A DNA stretch of 64,000 nucleotides from Methylobacter sp. GTDB taxonomy: Bacteria > Pseudomonadota > Gammaproteobacteria > Methylococcales > Methylomonadaceae. The DNA is taken from the NCBI GenBank assembly GCA_028716975.1, contig JAQUOU010000010.1, positions 62,001-126,000 on the forward strand, written 5' to 3'. The position numbers and the translations under genes are program-made. This document shows, piece by piece, positions 47,956 through 58,031 of the stretch (position 1 is the stretch's first letter; every line of letters begins with the position of its first letter). Below the pieces are notes generated by a model. That model was not told where the DNA came from. It saw nothing but the letters and a program-made list of their open reading frames with translations, and did no database searches.

Positions 47956-50289
47956 ATGAATTCGTCCGATAATCCAAAAGAAGACCTGCGCCGCCAGCTG
48001 CGCGAGGCGGCGCTTGAATATCACGAGTTTCCCGCGCCGGGTAAAATCAGCGTTATAGCCACCAAGCAATTGACTAATCAGCGCGATCTTGCCTTGGCCT
48101 ATTCGCCGGGGGTCGCGGCAGCTTGTGACGAGATTGTTGCCGATCCGGCCAATGTTTTTAAATATACCGCGCGCGGCAATCTGGTCGCAGTCATAACTAA
48201 CGGCACTGCCGTGCTTGGTTTGGGAAATATCGGGCCGCTCGCCGCCAAGCCGGTGATGGAAGGCAAAGCTGTATTGTTCAAAAAATTCGCCGGTATTGAT
48301 GTTTTCGATATTGAAATCAACGAGCTTGACCCGGACCGGTTATGTGACATTATTGCCGCCCTGGAACCGACTTTCGGCGGTATTAACCTCGAAGATATTA
48401 AGGCGCCTGAATGCTTTTATATCGAGCGCCAACTGCGCGAACGGATGAAGATACCGGTGTTTCATGACGATCAGCACGGCACGGCCATCATTGTCGGAGC
48501 CGCTATTCTGAATGGCCTGAAAGTGGTCGGCAAGGACATTAAAAAATGTAAGCTGGTTGTTTCCGGCGCAGGCGCGGCGGCATTGGCATGTCTGGACTTG
48601 ATTGTTGATCTGGGTTTTCCAATCGAAAATATCACGGTGACCGATTTGTTTGGCGTAGTTTATAAAGGCCGTATTGAGTTGATGGACCAGGATAAAACAC
48701 GTTTTGCGCAGGAGACAAGCGCCCGAACATTGGCTGAAGTCATACCCGGCGCGGACGTCTTTCTGGGTTTGTCTGCCGGCGGCGTCCTGAAACCGGAAAT
48801 GGTTAAAAGCATGGCGGCCCGGCCTTTGATCATGGCTCTGGCCAATCCCACGCCGGAAATTTTACCGGAAGAGGTCAAAGCCGTGCGTGCGGATGCGATC
48901 ATTGCTACCGGCCGCTCCGATTACCCGAATCAGGTCAATAACGTGCTGTGCTTTCCTTACATTTTTAGAGGCGCGCTTGATTGCGGCGCCACAACCGTGA
49001 ACCGCGCAATGGAAATTGCCGCAGTTCGCGCGCTTGCAGAATTGGCTCAAGCCGAACAATCCGAGTTAATGACTACCGGCTATGGCAGCGACAATTTGTC
49101 TTTCGGGCCTGATTATTTAATTCCCCTGCCGTTCGATCCGCGCCTGATGACTAAAATTGCCCCGGCAATCGCTAAAGCGGCGGCAGAATCGGGTGTGGCA
49201 GCGCGTCCCATCCAGGATATGCAAGCTTATATCGAACGTTTGCAGCAGTTTGTCTATCACAGCGGCAGCTTCATGAAACCGATCTTCCATGTTGCGAGGA
49301 ATGCGCCTGTTGCCAGGAAGCGTATCGTGTTTGCCGAAGGCGAAGAGGAGCGTGTACTGCGCGCAGCGCAAATTCTGGTCGATGAAAATATCGCCAAGCC
49401 GATATTAATCGGCCGTCCGGCTGTATTGCAGCACCGTATCGAAAGATTCGGCTTGCGCCTCAAGCCTGAAATAGATTTCACGGTCATCAATCCGGAATAT
49501 GACGAGCGCTACCGGGATTTTTGGCAGACTTATCTGCAAATGACCCAACGTAAAGGCATTACCGAGCAATACGCCAAGCTGGAAATGCGCCGCCGCCATA
49601 CCTTGATCGGCGCGATGCTGATTCATAAAGGCTACGCCGACGGCATGATTTGCGGCACGTTCGGCACGACTGCCCAGCATCTGTATTATATCGATCAGGT
49701 GCTCGGCAAACGTGAAGGAGCCACTGTCTATGCCGCGATGAATGGGCTTATCCTGCCTGACCGGCAACTCGTGCTGGTCGATACTCACGTCAATGAAAAT
49801 CCGACCGCTGAACAACTCGCCGAAATCACGCTATTGGCAGTGGAGCAGATGCGCCATTTTGGTTTGGCGCCGCGTGTGGCTTTGCTGTCGCACTCCAATT
49901 TCGGCACCAGCAACAGTGAATCCGCGCAAAAAATGCGTGCCGTGCTGGCTATTGTCCGGAAACAGGCGCCCGAACTGGAAATTGAAGGTGAAATACACGG
50001 CGATACCGCCCTGGACTCGGATTTGCTGAAGGAAACGATGCCGGATTCGACATTGAAAGGCAGTGCCAATTTGCTGGTTTTACCCAACATCGACGCCGCC
50101 AATATTTCCTATAATCTGCTCAAGACGGCGGCCGGTAACGGCGTTGCAGTCGGCCCTGTGCTGCTGGGCTGCGCCAGGCCGGTTCATATTCTCACGCCTT
50201 CTGCGACCATCCGCCGGATCGTGAATCTCACCGCCTTGTGTGTGGTGGAGGCGAGCGAAGGATTCGAAGCAACGTCATCGATAACATGA
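47956..50289 (+). CDS. maeB: NADP-malic enzyme fused to phosphotransacetylase-like domain
   Basis: A 777-residue protein. Residues 1-430 are malic enzyme, with [48 protein letters not shown] and the nucleotide loop [12 protein letters not shown]. Residues 440-770 are a PTA-like domain, with [20 protein letters not shown] and GCARPVHIL, usually regulatory in MaeB. It decarboxylates malate to pyruvate with NADP. A typical GGAAGGTC ribosome site lies upstream. The next gene overlaps its stop. Confidence 0.95.
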   Translation: MNSSDNPKEDLRRQLREAALEYHEFPAPGKISVIATKQLTNQRDLALAYSPGVAAACDEIVADPANVFKYTARGNLVAVITNGTAVLGLGNIGPLAAKPVMEGKAVLFKKFAGIDVFDIEINELDPDRLCDIIAALEPTFGGINLEDIKAPECFYIERQLRERMKIPVFHDDQHGTAIIVGAAILNGLKVVGKDIKKCKLVVSGAGAAALACLDLIVDLGFPIENITVTDLFGVVYKGRIELMDQDKTRFAQETSARTLAEVIPGADVFLGLSAGGVLKPEMVKSMAARPLIMALANPTPEILPEEVKAVRADAIIATGRSDYPNQVNNVLCFPYIFRGALDCGATTVNRAMEIAAVRALAELAQAEQSELMTTGYGSDNLSFGPDYLIPLPFDPRLMTKIAPAIAKAAAESGVAARPIQDMQAYIERLQQFVYHSGSFMKPIFHVARNAPVARKRIVFAEGEEERVLRAAQILVDENIAKPILIGRPAVLQHRIERFGLRLKPEIDFTVINPEYDERYRDFWQTYLQMTQRKGITEQYAKLEMRRRHTLIGAMLIHKGYADGMICGTFGTTAQHLYYIDQVLGKREGATVYAAMNGLILPDRQLVLVDTHVNENPTAEQLAEITLLAVEQMRHFGLAPRVALLSHSNFGTSNSESAQKMRAVLAIVRKQAPELEIEGEIHGDTALDSDLLKETMPDSTLKGSANLLVLPNIDAANISYNLLKTAAGNGVAVGPVLLGCARPVHILTPSATIRRIVNLTALCVVEASEGFEATSSIT

Positions 50290-51335
50290 TCTTTGCATCC
50301 GATAATTGGGCAGGGGCGCACCCGGCCATTGCACGACGGCTTTCGGATGAAGCCGCCGGTTTTTCCGTACCATATGGGGCCAGCGAGCTGGATCGCAAGG
50401 TTGAGAAAAAATTCAATGCGCTGTTTGAACGGGAAGTCGCGGTTTTCTTCGTAGGAACAGGAACTGCCGCAAACTCCCTGGCTCTGGCTGCGGTCAACCG
50501 GCCCGGCGGCGTCTCTTTTTGTCATAGTGAAGCGCACATGATTGAGGATGAATGCGGGGCTCCGGAGTTTTTTACCCACGGCGCCCGGCTTGCGCCGGTT
50601 GATGGGGAAAACGGCAAGATTGATCCGCACAACCTCAAATCCGAGATTAGCCGCTTTCCCCCTGATTTTGTCCATGCCGGCCAGCCTATGGCGATATCCA
50701 TCACTCAGGCAACTGAAATAGGTACGCTTTACCAGCCCGATGAGATTCTGGCGATTTCTGAAGTTGCTAAAGCTAAAGGGTTGCCGTTGCATATGGATGG
50801 GGCGCGTTTTGCCAACGCGCTTGCGGCGCTGAAGCTTTCTCCTGCGGAGATGACCTGGAAACGCGGTGTCGATATCGTCTCTTTCGGGGCCACAAAAAAT
50901 GGCTGCTGGTGCGCCGAAGCGCTGGTCTTTATGCATCCGGAGATGGCCGCGGATTTGCCGTTTATCCGCAAGCGTGCGGCACAGCTTTTTTCTAAAACCC
51001 GCTTCATTGCAAGCCAGTTTGATGCCTACCTGAGCGATAATCTCTGGCTGGATATGGCCCGCCATGCCAATGCGATGGGACAGCGCCTGCAAAACGGCAT
51101 AGTAAATTCTAAAAATGCCCGGCTGGGCTGGCGAGCTGAAACCAATGAGGTTTTCTGCATTGTAGAGAAGCAAACGGCAGATCAACTCAGGCAAAAAGGA
51201 GCCGTTTTTTATGCCTGGAATCCCCCGCGTTCTAAACAAGGGCTACTCGGTGAGAATGAAATTTTGTTGCGCCTGGTAACCAGTTTTGCTACCGAGCAGG
51301 ATAAGATCGATCAATTCATTGATCTTTTGGGTTAA
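50286..51335 (+). CDS. Low-specificity threonine aldolase / beta-eliminating lyase
   Basis: 349 residues from the ATG at 50286, which overlaps the maeB stop as ATGA. An earlier frame start at 50238 lies inside maeB. PLP-lysine Lys204 is in FGATKNGCWCAEALV, and HMDGARFANA supplies Asp171. It resembles LtaE, which splits threonine and allo-threonine to glycine and acetaldehyde. Coupling to malic enzyme is unusual and may reflect C2-C4 metabolism. Confidence 0.88.
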   Translation: MIFASDNWAGAHPAIARRLSDEAAGFSVPYGASELDRKVEKKFNALFEREVAVFFVGTGTAANSLALAAVNRPGGVSFCHSEAHMIEDECGAPEFFTHGARLAPVDGENGKIDPHNLKSEISRFPPDFVHAGQPMAISITQATEIGTLYQPDEILAISEVAKAKGLPLHMDGARFANALAALKLSPAEMTWKRGVDIVSFGATKNGCWCAEALVFMHPEMAADLPFIRKRAAQLFSKTRFIASQFDAYLSDNLWLDMARHANAMGQRLQNGIVNSKNARLGWRAETNEVFCIVEKQTADQLRQKGAVFYAWNPPRSKQGLLGENEILLRLVTSFATEQDKIDQFIDLLG

Positions 51336-51385
51336 AGTTATTTTGCAATTGCTTTTTCTTACCAACCTATTAAGCTTCAAATAGT

Positions 51386-51484
51386 CGTCATACCGGCATG
51401 GATTGCCGGTATCCAGGCTACAGGGATGTAGTTACGCAAGCCATCCTTGGCTTCTGGATTCCGGCAGTCCATGCGGGAACGACG
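51386..51484. repeat. Palindromic intergenic repeat
   Basis: Imperfect arms of about 31 bases (51386-51416 and 51454-51484) sharing CCGGCATGGATTGCCGG-type wording. The middle includes CTACAGGGATGTA. Related arms bracket the cluster at 27604-27963. Confidence 0.8.
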
Positions 51485-51574
51485 CTGCCAGCCTTGCGCA
51501 GAATCGGTGTGGAATTAAAATTGACCGCAGCAAATCAAATATCATATTAGCGGAAATCAGAAAAGGTGAAATCA

Positions 51575-52600
51575 ATGAAAGCCATGATTTTGAAAAAGCT
51601 GGTTAATCTTAAAGAAAACAAGGCTCCGCTGGAGCTTGTGGAACTGCCTGTCCCAATTCCCCGTGAACATGAAATCCTGCTGAAAGTCTCAGCCTGCGGA
51701 GTTTGTCATACCGAACTCGATGAAATTGAAGGGCGAACCGCGCCTTCGCAATTACCGGTTGTCCTGGGACATCAGGTGGTAGGTCGAGTCGAAGCAGTCG
51801 GCGGCAAGGTCAGCGCAATCAAGACGGGAGATCGAATGGGCGTTGCCTGGATTTTCTCTGCTTGCGGGGTATGCAAATTCTGTCTGGCTGGTCATGAAAA
51901 TCTGTGTCCGGCGTTCGAGGCAACAGGCCGTGATGTCAATGGCGGATACGCGCAATATATGACCGTTTCCGAACACTTTGCCTATTTCATACCGGCGACC
52001 TTTTCTGATGTGCAGGCCGCGCCTTTGCTGTGCGCCGGCGCTATTGGCTACCGCTCAGTACGCTTGACCGGCTTGAAGGATGGACAGCGGCTGGGGTTGA
52101 CGGGCTTTGGCGCTTCAGGTCATCTGGTGTTAAAGATGGCGAAACATCGGTATCCAAATTCCGATGTTTATGTTTTTGCCCGAAGCGAAGAGGAGAGGGC
52201 ATTTGCACTGGAACTGGGTGCGGTGTGGGCAGGCGGCACCACTGAGCGGGCGCCGCATAAGCTGGACAGCATTATTGATACGACACCGGCATGGGAACCT
52301 GTTATTGAAGCATTGGCAAACCTGGAAGCCGGCGGCAGGCTGGTGATTAACGCGATACGCAAGGAAGGCGACAAAAGCAGTTTATTGGACCTGGACTATC
52401 CGGCTCATCTCTGGCTGGAGAAAGAAATAAAGAGCGTAGCCAATATAACCCGCAGCGATGTAAATGACTTTTTGAAGCTGGCGGCTGACATGCCGCTTAA
52501 ACCGGAGGTTCAGTTGTTTGCCCTGGAACAGGCAAATGAAGCGTTGATTGAATTGAAAGCCGGGAAAATTCGCGGAGTTAAGGTGCTGAAAATAGATTAA
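51575..52600 (+). CDS. Zinc-dependent alcohol dehydrogenase
   Basis: 341 residues from the ATG at 51575, with AAAAGG upstream. A GTG at 51566 is in frame but is part of the ribosome site. Catalytic zinc ligands are in CGVCHTELDE and LGHQVVGRVEAVG. Structural zinc cysteines are in CGVCKFCLAGHENLC. The nucleotide site is GLTGFGASGHLVLKMAK. It is of the AdhA/propanol-preferring type. The convergent sigma54 activator just downstream might control it, but no sigma54 promoter is visible upstream. Confidence 0.92.
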   Translation: MKAMILKKLVNLKENKAPLELVELPVPIPREHEILLKVSACGVCHTELDEIEGRTAPSQLPVVLGHQVVGRVEAVGGKVSAIKTGDRMGVAWIFSACGVCKFCLAGHENLCPAFEATGRDVNGGYAQYMTVSEHFAYFIPATFSDVQAAPLLCAGAIGYRSVRLTGLKDGQRLGLTGFGASGHLVLKMAKHRYPNSDVYVFARSEEERAFALELGAVWAGGTTERAPHKLDSIIDTTPAWEPVIEALANLEAGGRLVINAIRKEGDKSSLLDLDYPAHLWLEKEIKSVANITRSDVNDFLKLAADMPLKPEVQLFALEQANEALIELKAGKIRGVKVLKID

Positions 52601-52606
52601 ACGTAG

Positions 52607-53722
52607 TCATTCATGACCCATACCTGATAAGGCAGCCAAAAAACCAAAACGCTGCAATCTATGCCGTAAAATATTACGGCTGATGCCTAGCAAGCGGGCG
52701 GTTTGCACTTGATTCCTTTCGCAATAGGCATAAGCCGTTTGGATAATGGTTTCCTCGATTTTTTCAAACAAATCATCGGTAGGATCTTCATAAAGAGCGG
52801 AGAGCGCATTCTGCAGCGCTATAAGTCCCTTTTCTGAGTTTGCCATAGGTTGAGATGGATGAAGATCAGGGTGATAATCCAGTTGCAAGTCCGAGGCCTG
52901 AATTCTATCGGTTTGAGAAATCAACAGCGCATGATGAATTGAGTTTTCCAGTTCCCGGATATTGCCGGGCCACGAATAGTCAAGTAATTTTTGTTCGGCG
53001 CCGGAAGTTAATCCGGTTTCGGAAAGTAATAATTTCTTGCTGTAACGGCGCAAAAAATAGCGCACCAAAGGTAAAATATCGCCTGGGCGGGCTCGCAGGG
53101 GTTGTAAATTGAGCTGGGCCACATTGAGCCGATAGTATAAATCCTCACGAAAATGACCTGCCCTTACGGCCGCTGCAAGATCAATATTGGTGGCTGCAAG
53201 AAGCCGGACATCGATGGGAACGGGCTGGCGGGAACCAATCCTGACCACTTCGCGTTCCTGTAAAACACGTAATAATTTGCCTTGCATCGCGAGCGGTAAA
53301 TCACCGATTTCATCCAAAAATAAAGTACCGCCGTTGGCGGCTTCGAACCAGCCTTGCCGGGCATTTACAGCGCCCGTAAAGGCGCCGCGTTCGTGGCCGA
53401 ATAACTCGCTTTCCACCAGTGATTCAGAAAAAGCGCCGCAATTAACGGCGATGAAAGGTCCTTCGCGCCGGTGACTTAAAGAATGCACATGGCGGGCGAT
53501 TAATTCTTTTCCGGTACCTGTTTCGCCTATAATTAATATCGTGGCTTCGCTGGGAGCAATACGTTGTGTGTATTCCAGCAGGGTTTTCGACACAGGATCG
53601 ACGAATACCAGTGCAGTCGCACGGATTGATAAAGCAAGGGAATCCGGTTCACTAAACGTAATTAGCGGGTCGGCGGGAGTCTCTACAATGATCTTGTCAT
53701 TGTCATTTCTAAATTTTGCCAT
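52607..53722 (-). CDS. Sigma54-dependent activator without sensor domain
   Basis: A 371-residue bacterial enhancer-binding protein. Residues 1-45 show no receiver, PAS or GAF domain. The AAA+ core has Walker A GETGTGKE (about 87-94), the sigma54-contacting GAFTGA (about 134-139), and Walker [13 protein letters not shown] Fis-type helix-turn-helix closes it ([19 protein letters not shown]). Activity must be set by another protein or by expression level. It ends 6 bases from the convergent dehydrogenase gene. Confidence 0.92.
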   Translation of the reverse strand: MAKFRNDNDKIIVETPADPLITFSEPDSLALSIRATALVFVDPVSKTLLEYTQRIAPSEATILIIGETGTGKELIARHVHSLSHRREGPFIAVNCGAFSESLVESELFGHERGAFTGAVNARQGWFEAANGGTLFLDEIGDLPLAMQGKLLRVLQEREVVRIGSRQPVPIDVRLLAATNIDLAAAVRAGHFREDLYYRLNVAQLNLQPLRARPGDILPLVRYFLRRYSKKLLLSETGLTSGAEQKLLDYSWPGNIRELENSIHHALLISQTDRIQASDLQLDYHPDLHPSQPMANSEKGLIALQNALSALYEDPTDDLFEKIEETIIQTAYAYCERNQVQTARLLGISRNILRHRLQRFGFLAALSGMGHE

Positions 53723-53954
53723 AACTAGATTAAAACTTTAAAAGGCCTGATCAATAACAATATGCTGGACGTCCCCCTGTCCTTCAGATCATTCTGGTTT
53801 AAGGCGGAATATATTTTGCTCTAATTGATCTTAAAGAAAGCTATATTTTTAATAAAGCGACATTATTAGATTTCTTTATCTAATAAATAGAATTAAAAGA
53901 CAAATCGAAGACAATAAAAGACTGTAAGTGGTTTATTATTTTGAGAAGAATTAA

Positions 53955-54237
53955 TATAGGGAACCTCTAAAAATTATCCGTTCATGCTTAGCCGAGGCTC
54001 TCCTGAGCAGTGGCGAAGGGGCTCTCCTGAGTTTATCGAAGCCTGACATGAGCCCTTCGGCTATGCTCAGGAGAGCTCCTTCGATAAACTCAGGAGAGCC
54101 TTGTCGAATGGGGCTCAGCACGAACAGATAAGTCGCTGATTTTAATGAGCCACCGTTCGTCCTGAGCCCTTCGATAAACTCAGGAGAGCCTTGTCGAAGG
54201 AAGCTTGTCGAAGTGCAATTTTTAGAGGTACCCTATA
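53955..54237. repeat. Structured inverted-repeat element A
   Basis: Outer arms of 21 bases (53955-53975 and 54217-54237) match at 20 positions: TATAGGG.ACCTCTAAAAATT. Inside are several REP-like segments (TTCGT.CTGAGCCC, CTCAGGAGAGCC, CTTCGATAAACTCAGG). An arm TTATC.GTTC.TGCT pairs with AGCACGAACAGATAA. The rest of 53723-54385 is AT-rich and holds no gene. Confidence 0.8.
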
Positions 54238-54385
54238 TATAACGGCTGATTGGGTCCGGTAAAATTATAAATATGATTTCATTTGAAAATTATCCGGAAT
54301 TTCTGGCAAAACAAAAAATGTTAATGACGCTTCTTTATAATTTAAAGTCTATTGAAACTTAATCGCCGACATAGCAAGGCAGCAG

Positions 54386-55666
54386 TTGACCCATATCCCC
54401 AGCACATCCTCCATTCCCCGTATCGCTCTGGCCAGTTTTATCGGCACTGCCATTGAGTTTTACGATTTCTATATCTATGGCATGGCGGCGGCATTGGTTA
54501 TCGGGCCGGTGTTTTTTCCCGGCAGTAACCCGGCAGCTCAAGCACTCAGCGCTTTTCTTACCTTTGCTGTGGCGTTTATCGCCCGGCCTGTGGGCGCGAT
54601 GCTGTTCGGGCATTTCGGCGATCGCATCGGGCGTAAGGCAACGTTGGCGGCATCGCTGCTGGTCATGGGAATTTCTACTACGTTAATTGGCTTGTTGCCG
54701 GGGTATGATGTTATTGGCGAGTGGGCTCCGGTTTTGCTGTGTCTGCTGCGTTTCGGCCAGGGTATTGGTTTGGGCGGAGAATGGGGCGGCGCGGCGCTGT
54801 TGGCAACCGAAAATGCTCCGGCCGGCAAGCGTGGCTGGTACGGCATGTTTCCTCAATTGGACCCGCCCGTAGGATTTCTTTGCGCGACCGGAAGTTTTTT
54901 GTTGACGGCTCATTTTCTAAGTGAGCAGGAATTTAGAGACTGGGGCTGGCGACTTCCGTTTCTTGCCAGTTCGATTCTGGTCGTAATAGGTTTGTATGTA
55001 CGCCTGGCATTGGCCGAAACGCCCGTGTTTGCCAGAGTGATACTAAAGCATCAACAGGCCGGTTTGCCTCTGGGGGAAATGCTGAAGCACCATGCCGTAC
55101 CGCTGGTTCTGGGAGCGCTGGCGATGGTGGTATGTTATGCGCTGTTCTATATTTCGACAGTGTTCTCCCTGAGCTATGGCACCGCCACGCTACACATTCC
55201 GCGCCAGCAGTTTCTCGTCATGCTCTGTGTGGCCGTGCTGTTTATGGCCGCAGCCACGCCGGTTTCGGCGTGGGCCGGTGATCGCCTGGGGCGGCGGCCG
55301 GTTTTGCTGATCGCCGGCAGCGCGGCATTCCTGTCCAGTTTCGCCTTGGAGCCTATGCTGGCAAGCAGCTCACCCGTGATGATTACCGCCTTCCTGTCAA
55401 TGGAGTTATTTCTGATGGGCGCCACTTTCGCGCCTATGGGAGCCTTGCTGCCGGAGTTGTTTCCTTCTGAGTTACGTTACACGGGGGCAGGAACCGCCTA
55501 TAACCTGGGCGGCATACTGGGTGCTTCGTTTGCACCCTATATCGCGCAACGGCTTGTGAATGAGGGCGGGTTGGCCTGGGTTGGAGGTTATGTGTCATGC
55601 GCCGCAGCCATTAGTCTTTTGGCCGTATACAGGATGCACGAAACCCGGGATAACGATTGGGCGTAA
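54386..55666 (+). CDS. MHS-family MFS transporter
   Basis: A 426-residue protein with about 12 helices. The metabolite:H+ symporter hallmarks are FIGTAIEFYDFYIYGMAAA at the first helix and GHFGDRIGRKATL between helices 2 and 3. The start is TTG at 54386 with AAGG 8 bases upstream. An in-frame stop at 54371 and the need for helix 1 leave no other choice. The substrate is probably a carboxylate or related metabolite, inferred from the family. Confidence 0.88.
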   Translation: MTHIPSTSSIPRIALASFIGTAIEFYDFYIYGMAAALVIGPVFFPGSNPAAQALSAFLTFAVAFIARPVGAMLFGHFGDRIGRKATLAASLLVMGISTTLIGLLPGYDVIGEWAPVLLCLLRFGQGIGLGGEWGGAALLATENAPAGKRGWYGMFPQLDPPVGFLCATGSFLLTAHFLSEQEFRDWGWRLPFLASSILVVIGLYVRLALAETPVFARVILKHQQAGLPLGEMLKHHAVPLVLGALAMVVCYALFYISTVFSLSYGTATLHIPRQQFLVMLCVAVLFMAAATPVSAWAGDRLGRRPVLLIAGSAAFLSSFALEPMLASSSPVMITAFLSMELFLMGATFAPMGALLPELFPSELRYTGAGTAYNLGGILGASFAPYIAQRLVNEGGLAWVGGYVSCAAAISLLAVYRMHETRDNDWA

Positions 55667-55699
55667 AAATCAATTATGTCATCCTCAAACTATTTGATC

Positions 55700-55893
55700 A
55701 TCCTAAAATCCGCAGTTGAGCATTCCAAAACCCCGTTCGCACTGAGCCCGTCGAAGGGTGAGCGGGGTTTTGGAATGCTCACCAAATGGGTGAGCCTGTG
55801 AAAGCCTTTCATGCTTCGACAGGGCTCTCCTGAGCTAAGCCGAAGGGCTCAGCACGAACGGCTTTCACACACTCCAACTGCGGTTTTTAGGAT
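55700..55893. repeat. Structured inverted-repeat element B
   Basis: Outer arms ATCCTAAAA.CCGCAGTTG (55700-55718 and 55875-55893) match at 18 of 19. Arm 1 is a perfect 18-bp stem, GAGCATTCCAAAACCCCG with 55763-55780. A central GCTCACC/GGTGAGC hairpin follows. Arm 2 is a perfect 10-bp stem, TGTGAAAGCC with 55860-55869. The loops carry REP wording such as CACTGAGCCCGTCGAAGGG. The flanking 55894-56205 has no gene. Confidence 0.85.
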
Positions 55894-56205
55894 CATGGAA
55901 GAAAGAGGTGAGTTTACACCCCCGCGGCTATCAATGTTTCATGAGATTGCCTTAATGTGAACCTTTGAGACTGATGGTTCATCGTTAGGATTCAGGCATT
56001 GAAAATAGCGGGTCATCAAGCCGGCAGCGCCAGGATATTTGCCGCAATTGATCGATAATGATGCCGGTTATTGATGAACCACATTCATTTTATTGTAATA
56101 TAGGCTTCAAGGCTTTCGGTTAGCCTGTTACAGAATCTTTGCGGTAAACACTTACCCTTAAATATTAAGGGTTTAGTTTTTGAGTAATAATTAGCTGGAG
56201 AATTA

Positions 56206-56982
56206 ATGAATCAACAACACTCTCTGGATCACGATGGATTGGACGGTATCCTGCAATCCTCCGGTAAGCCTCAATCCAAAAATTTCTATTTCAGGTTCTT
56301 CCTGCTCATATCGATTTTAATAATCATTACAATCACCGCATTTTGGCTGCAAAAAAACCTGCAAATGCCACTGCCCCCATCTTCGGCGATGCCTGAAAAT
56401 TTGCCTGATTCATCTAAAAATGAATCGCCGTCAACTCAACAGGTTTCCCCGCCAAGACCAAACCCGGCGGAAACGACATTGTCTGATAGTATCCCTATTA
56501 ATCAATTGCCCGCAGCCCCGGAAAATCAAGTTCCACAGGCCTGGGAGCCTGCCAGGGCTGAAACGGCCACATTAAAGAAGCCGCCGGTTATTGAACTGGT
56601 TCCAGCGGCAACGCTTCACCAGGATAACTTTGCTAAACCATTGATGGCTAATAGTTTTAAAGTGAATTTCAAGCTTGCATCCAGTGACGTAGACTTATCG
56701 AAAACCGAAAAAACGAATTTGACCCATTTCGCGGAAAAGTGCAATAATCAAATTCAAATTACCGGTCATACATGCAATCTTGGCTCGGCTGAACACAATC
56801 AAACATTGGGATGGGCGCGCGCCGATGCCATAAAAAAGTTACTTATCAGAAATGGCGTACCGGGTGAAAGGATCATAACCGCCTCAAAAGGGATGCAAAA
56901 TCCAATTGCATCGAATGAAACTAAATCCGGACGAGCTCTTAACCGCCGTGCCGAATTATCCTGCATAGGGAAGTCATCATAA
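56206..56982 (+). CDS. Membrane-anchored OmpA-like protein
   Basis: A 258-residue protein with a cytoplasmic N-terminus of about 26 residues and one membrane helix (about 28-48). A Pro/Ser-rich periplasmic linker (50-140) leads to an OmpA-like domain (about 150-252). In that domain the Asp of GHTD is Cys (GHTCNLGS), while the partner Arg 15 residues later is kept. Two further cysteines could pair with it. GGAG precedes the ATG. It is the first gene of a same-strand group of four and may link the cytoplasmic V4R and roadblock proteins to the cell wall. Confidence 0.8.
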   Translation: MNQQHSLDHDGLDGILQSSGKPQSKNFYFRFFLLISILIIITITAFWLQKNLQMPLPPSSAMPENLPDSSKNESPSTQQVSPPRPNPAETTLSDSIPINQLPAAPENQVPQAWEPARAETATLKKPPVIELVPAATLHQDNFAKPLMANSFKVNFKLASSDVDLSKTEKTNLTHFAEKCNNQIQITGHTCNLGSAEHNQTLGWARADAIKKLLIRNGVPGERIITASKGMQNPIASNETKSGRALNRRAELSCIGKSS

Positions 56983-57002
56983 GAAAAGAGGAGAACATCG
57001 CC

Positions 57003-57551
57003 ATGATACAAAATAACAGAACAGATTATCAGATTGCCCAACAACAAATTTTTGACTCCATCATCTCCGGGGAATTCGGCATTGAAAACCGGGAGGATTT
57101 AGGGCCTATGGTGCCGATTCGGCTTTTTCAGGTATTGCGCATGGTTGCCATGGGCTCAAATGTTGAAGACATGCTGGGCAATGGGGCACCGGCCCTGGTC
57201 TATCATTCCGGCCAGGGCCTGGGGCAGGCAATAGGTCAGATTGTGGTGGAAAAAGCCAATAAGGATCTGGAAACCTATGTCGGTAAAATCGAACAGCTTT
57301 GCCGCCATTTGAGTATAGGATTGCTCGTCCCTGAAAAAGTTGACTTGAGCGCCGGCGTTCTTGAGTTAAGAGTTGATGAATGTGTTTCCTGCGCCGGGGT
57401 TCATGATGTATCCGCTCCCATTTGCCATTTCGAAGCGGGTATGGTCGGGGGTATTGTCAAGACCTTTTTCGATCGCAATGTTCGGGCCACCGAAACTAAA
57501 TGCAATGCTGTTGGCGATAAAACCTGTCTGATTCGAGTTGACCTGCTTTAG
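57003..57551 (+). CDS. V4R domain protein
   Basis: A 182-residue protein. The C-terminal half matches the V4R (4-vinyl reductase) ligand-binding fold, with VDECVSCAGVHDVSAPICHF, AGMVGGIVKTFF, and ETKCNAVGDKTCLIRV. Cys127, Cys130, Cys141, Cys167 and Cys175 could bind metal or a small hydrophobic ligand. A strong GAGGAG is present 20 bases after the OmpA-like gene. V4R domains sense or bind small molecules in varied proteins. Here it is a stand-alone protein with roadblock partners. Confidence 0.85.
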   Translation: MIQNNRTDYQIAQQQIFDSIISGEFGIENREDLGPMVPIRLFQVLRMVAMGSNVEDMLGNGAPALVYHSGQGLGQAIGQIVVEKANKDLETYVGKIEQLCRHLSIGLLVPEKVDLSAGVLELRVDECVSCAGVHDVSAPICHFEAGMVGGIVKTFFDRNVRATETKCNAVGDKTCLIRVDLL

Positions 57552-57590
57552 TCCGACGCATTATCAGGCCAAATCATTTAGGAGCGTGTC

Positions 57591-57995
57591 ATGAGCAACA
57601 TACAATCTATTGAGTTTCGCAGATCGCATTCCGGCGAGATTGATTCAATTCTGCGTAATCTCATGAGTTTACAGGGTGTTACGGCGGCGGCAATCGTTGA
57701 TAGCGATGGCCTGGTTACCCATATTCACCGGGATTTTGAAGTAAACACCGATGCCCTGGGCGCTTCCGTTCAGATTGTGTTTGGAGCGGCATCGAAGGCG
57801 GCCCGGCATGTAGGCCATAACCTGGCCAATATTGTAATTTGTGAAAATACCGAAGGCTACGTTCTGTTGGCGCCTATTGAGGCGGGATTCATGCTTGCGT
57901 TGGTAACTGAACGGGAGGCCCTGCTTGGCCGGGTCCGATTTGAACTCAAAGAGACCATACCTGTTTTAAAGAAGCTGTTTGCCAGCTTTCTATAA
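57591..57995 (+). CDS. Roadblock/LC7 domain protein 1
   Basis: A 134-residue single roadblock domain. The typical strand-helix order includes LMSLQGVTAAAIVDSDGLV near residue 25, TDALGASVQIVFGAA, and a final helix LKKLFASFL. Family members such as MglB bind small Ras-like GTPases or form dimers. No GTPase gene is adjacent. AGGAG lies 8 bases before the ATG. Confidence 0.88.
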   Translation: MSNIQSIEFRRSHSGEIDSILRNLMSLQGVTAAAIVDSDGLVTHIHRDFEVNTDALGASVQIVFGAASKAARHVGHNLANIVICENTEGYVLLAPIEAGFMLALVTEREALLGRVRFELKETIPVLKKLFASFL

Positions 57996-58031
57996 CCTTA
58001 TAAATTTCTCACAGTCCCGCTGAGTCCCTCA

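Noticed and set aside
50184..51239. 351-codon open frame on the minus strand
   Set aside because: Antisense to the threonine aldolase and the end of maeB, with low-complexity, arginine- and proline-rich content and no motifs.
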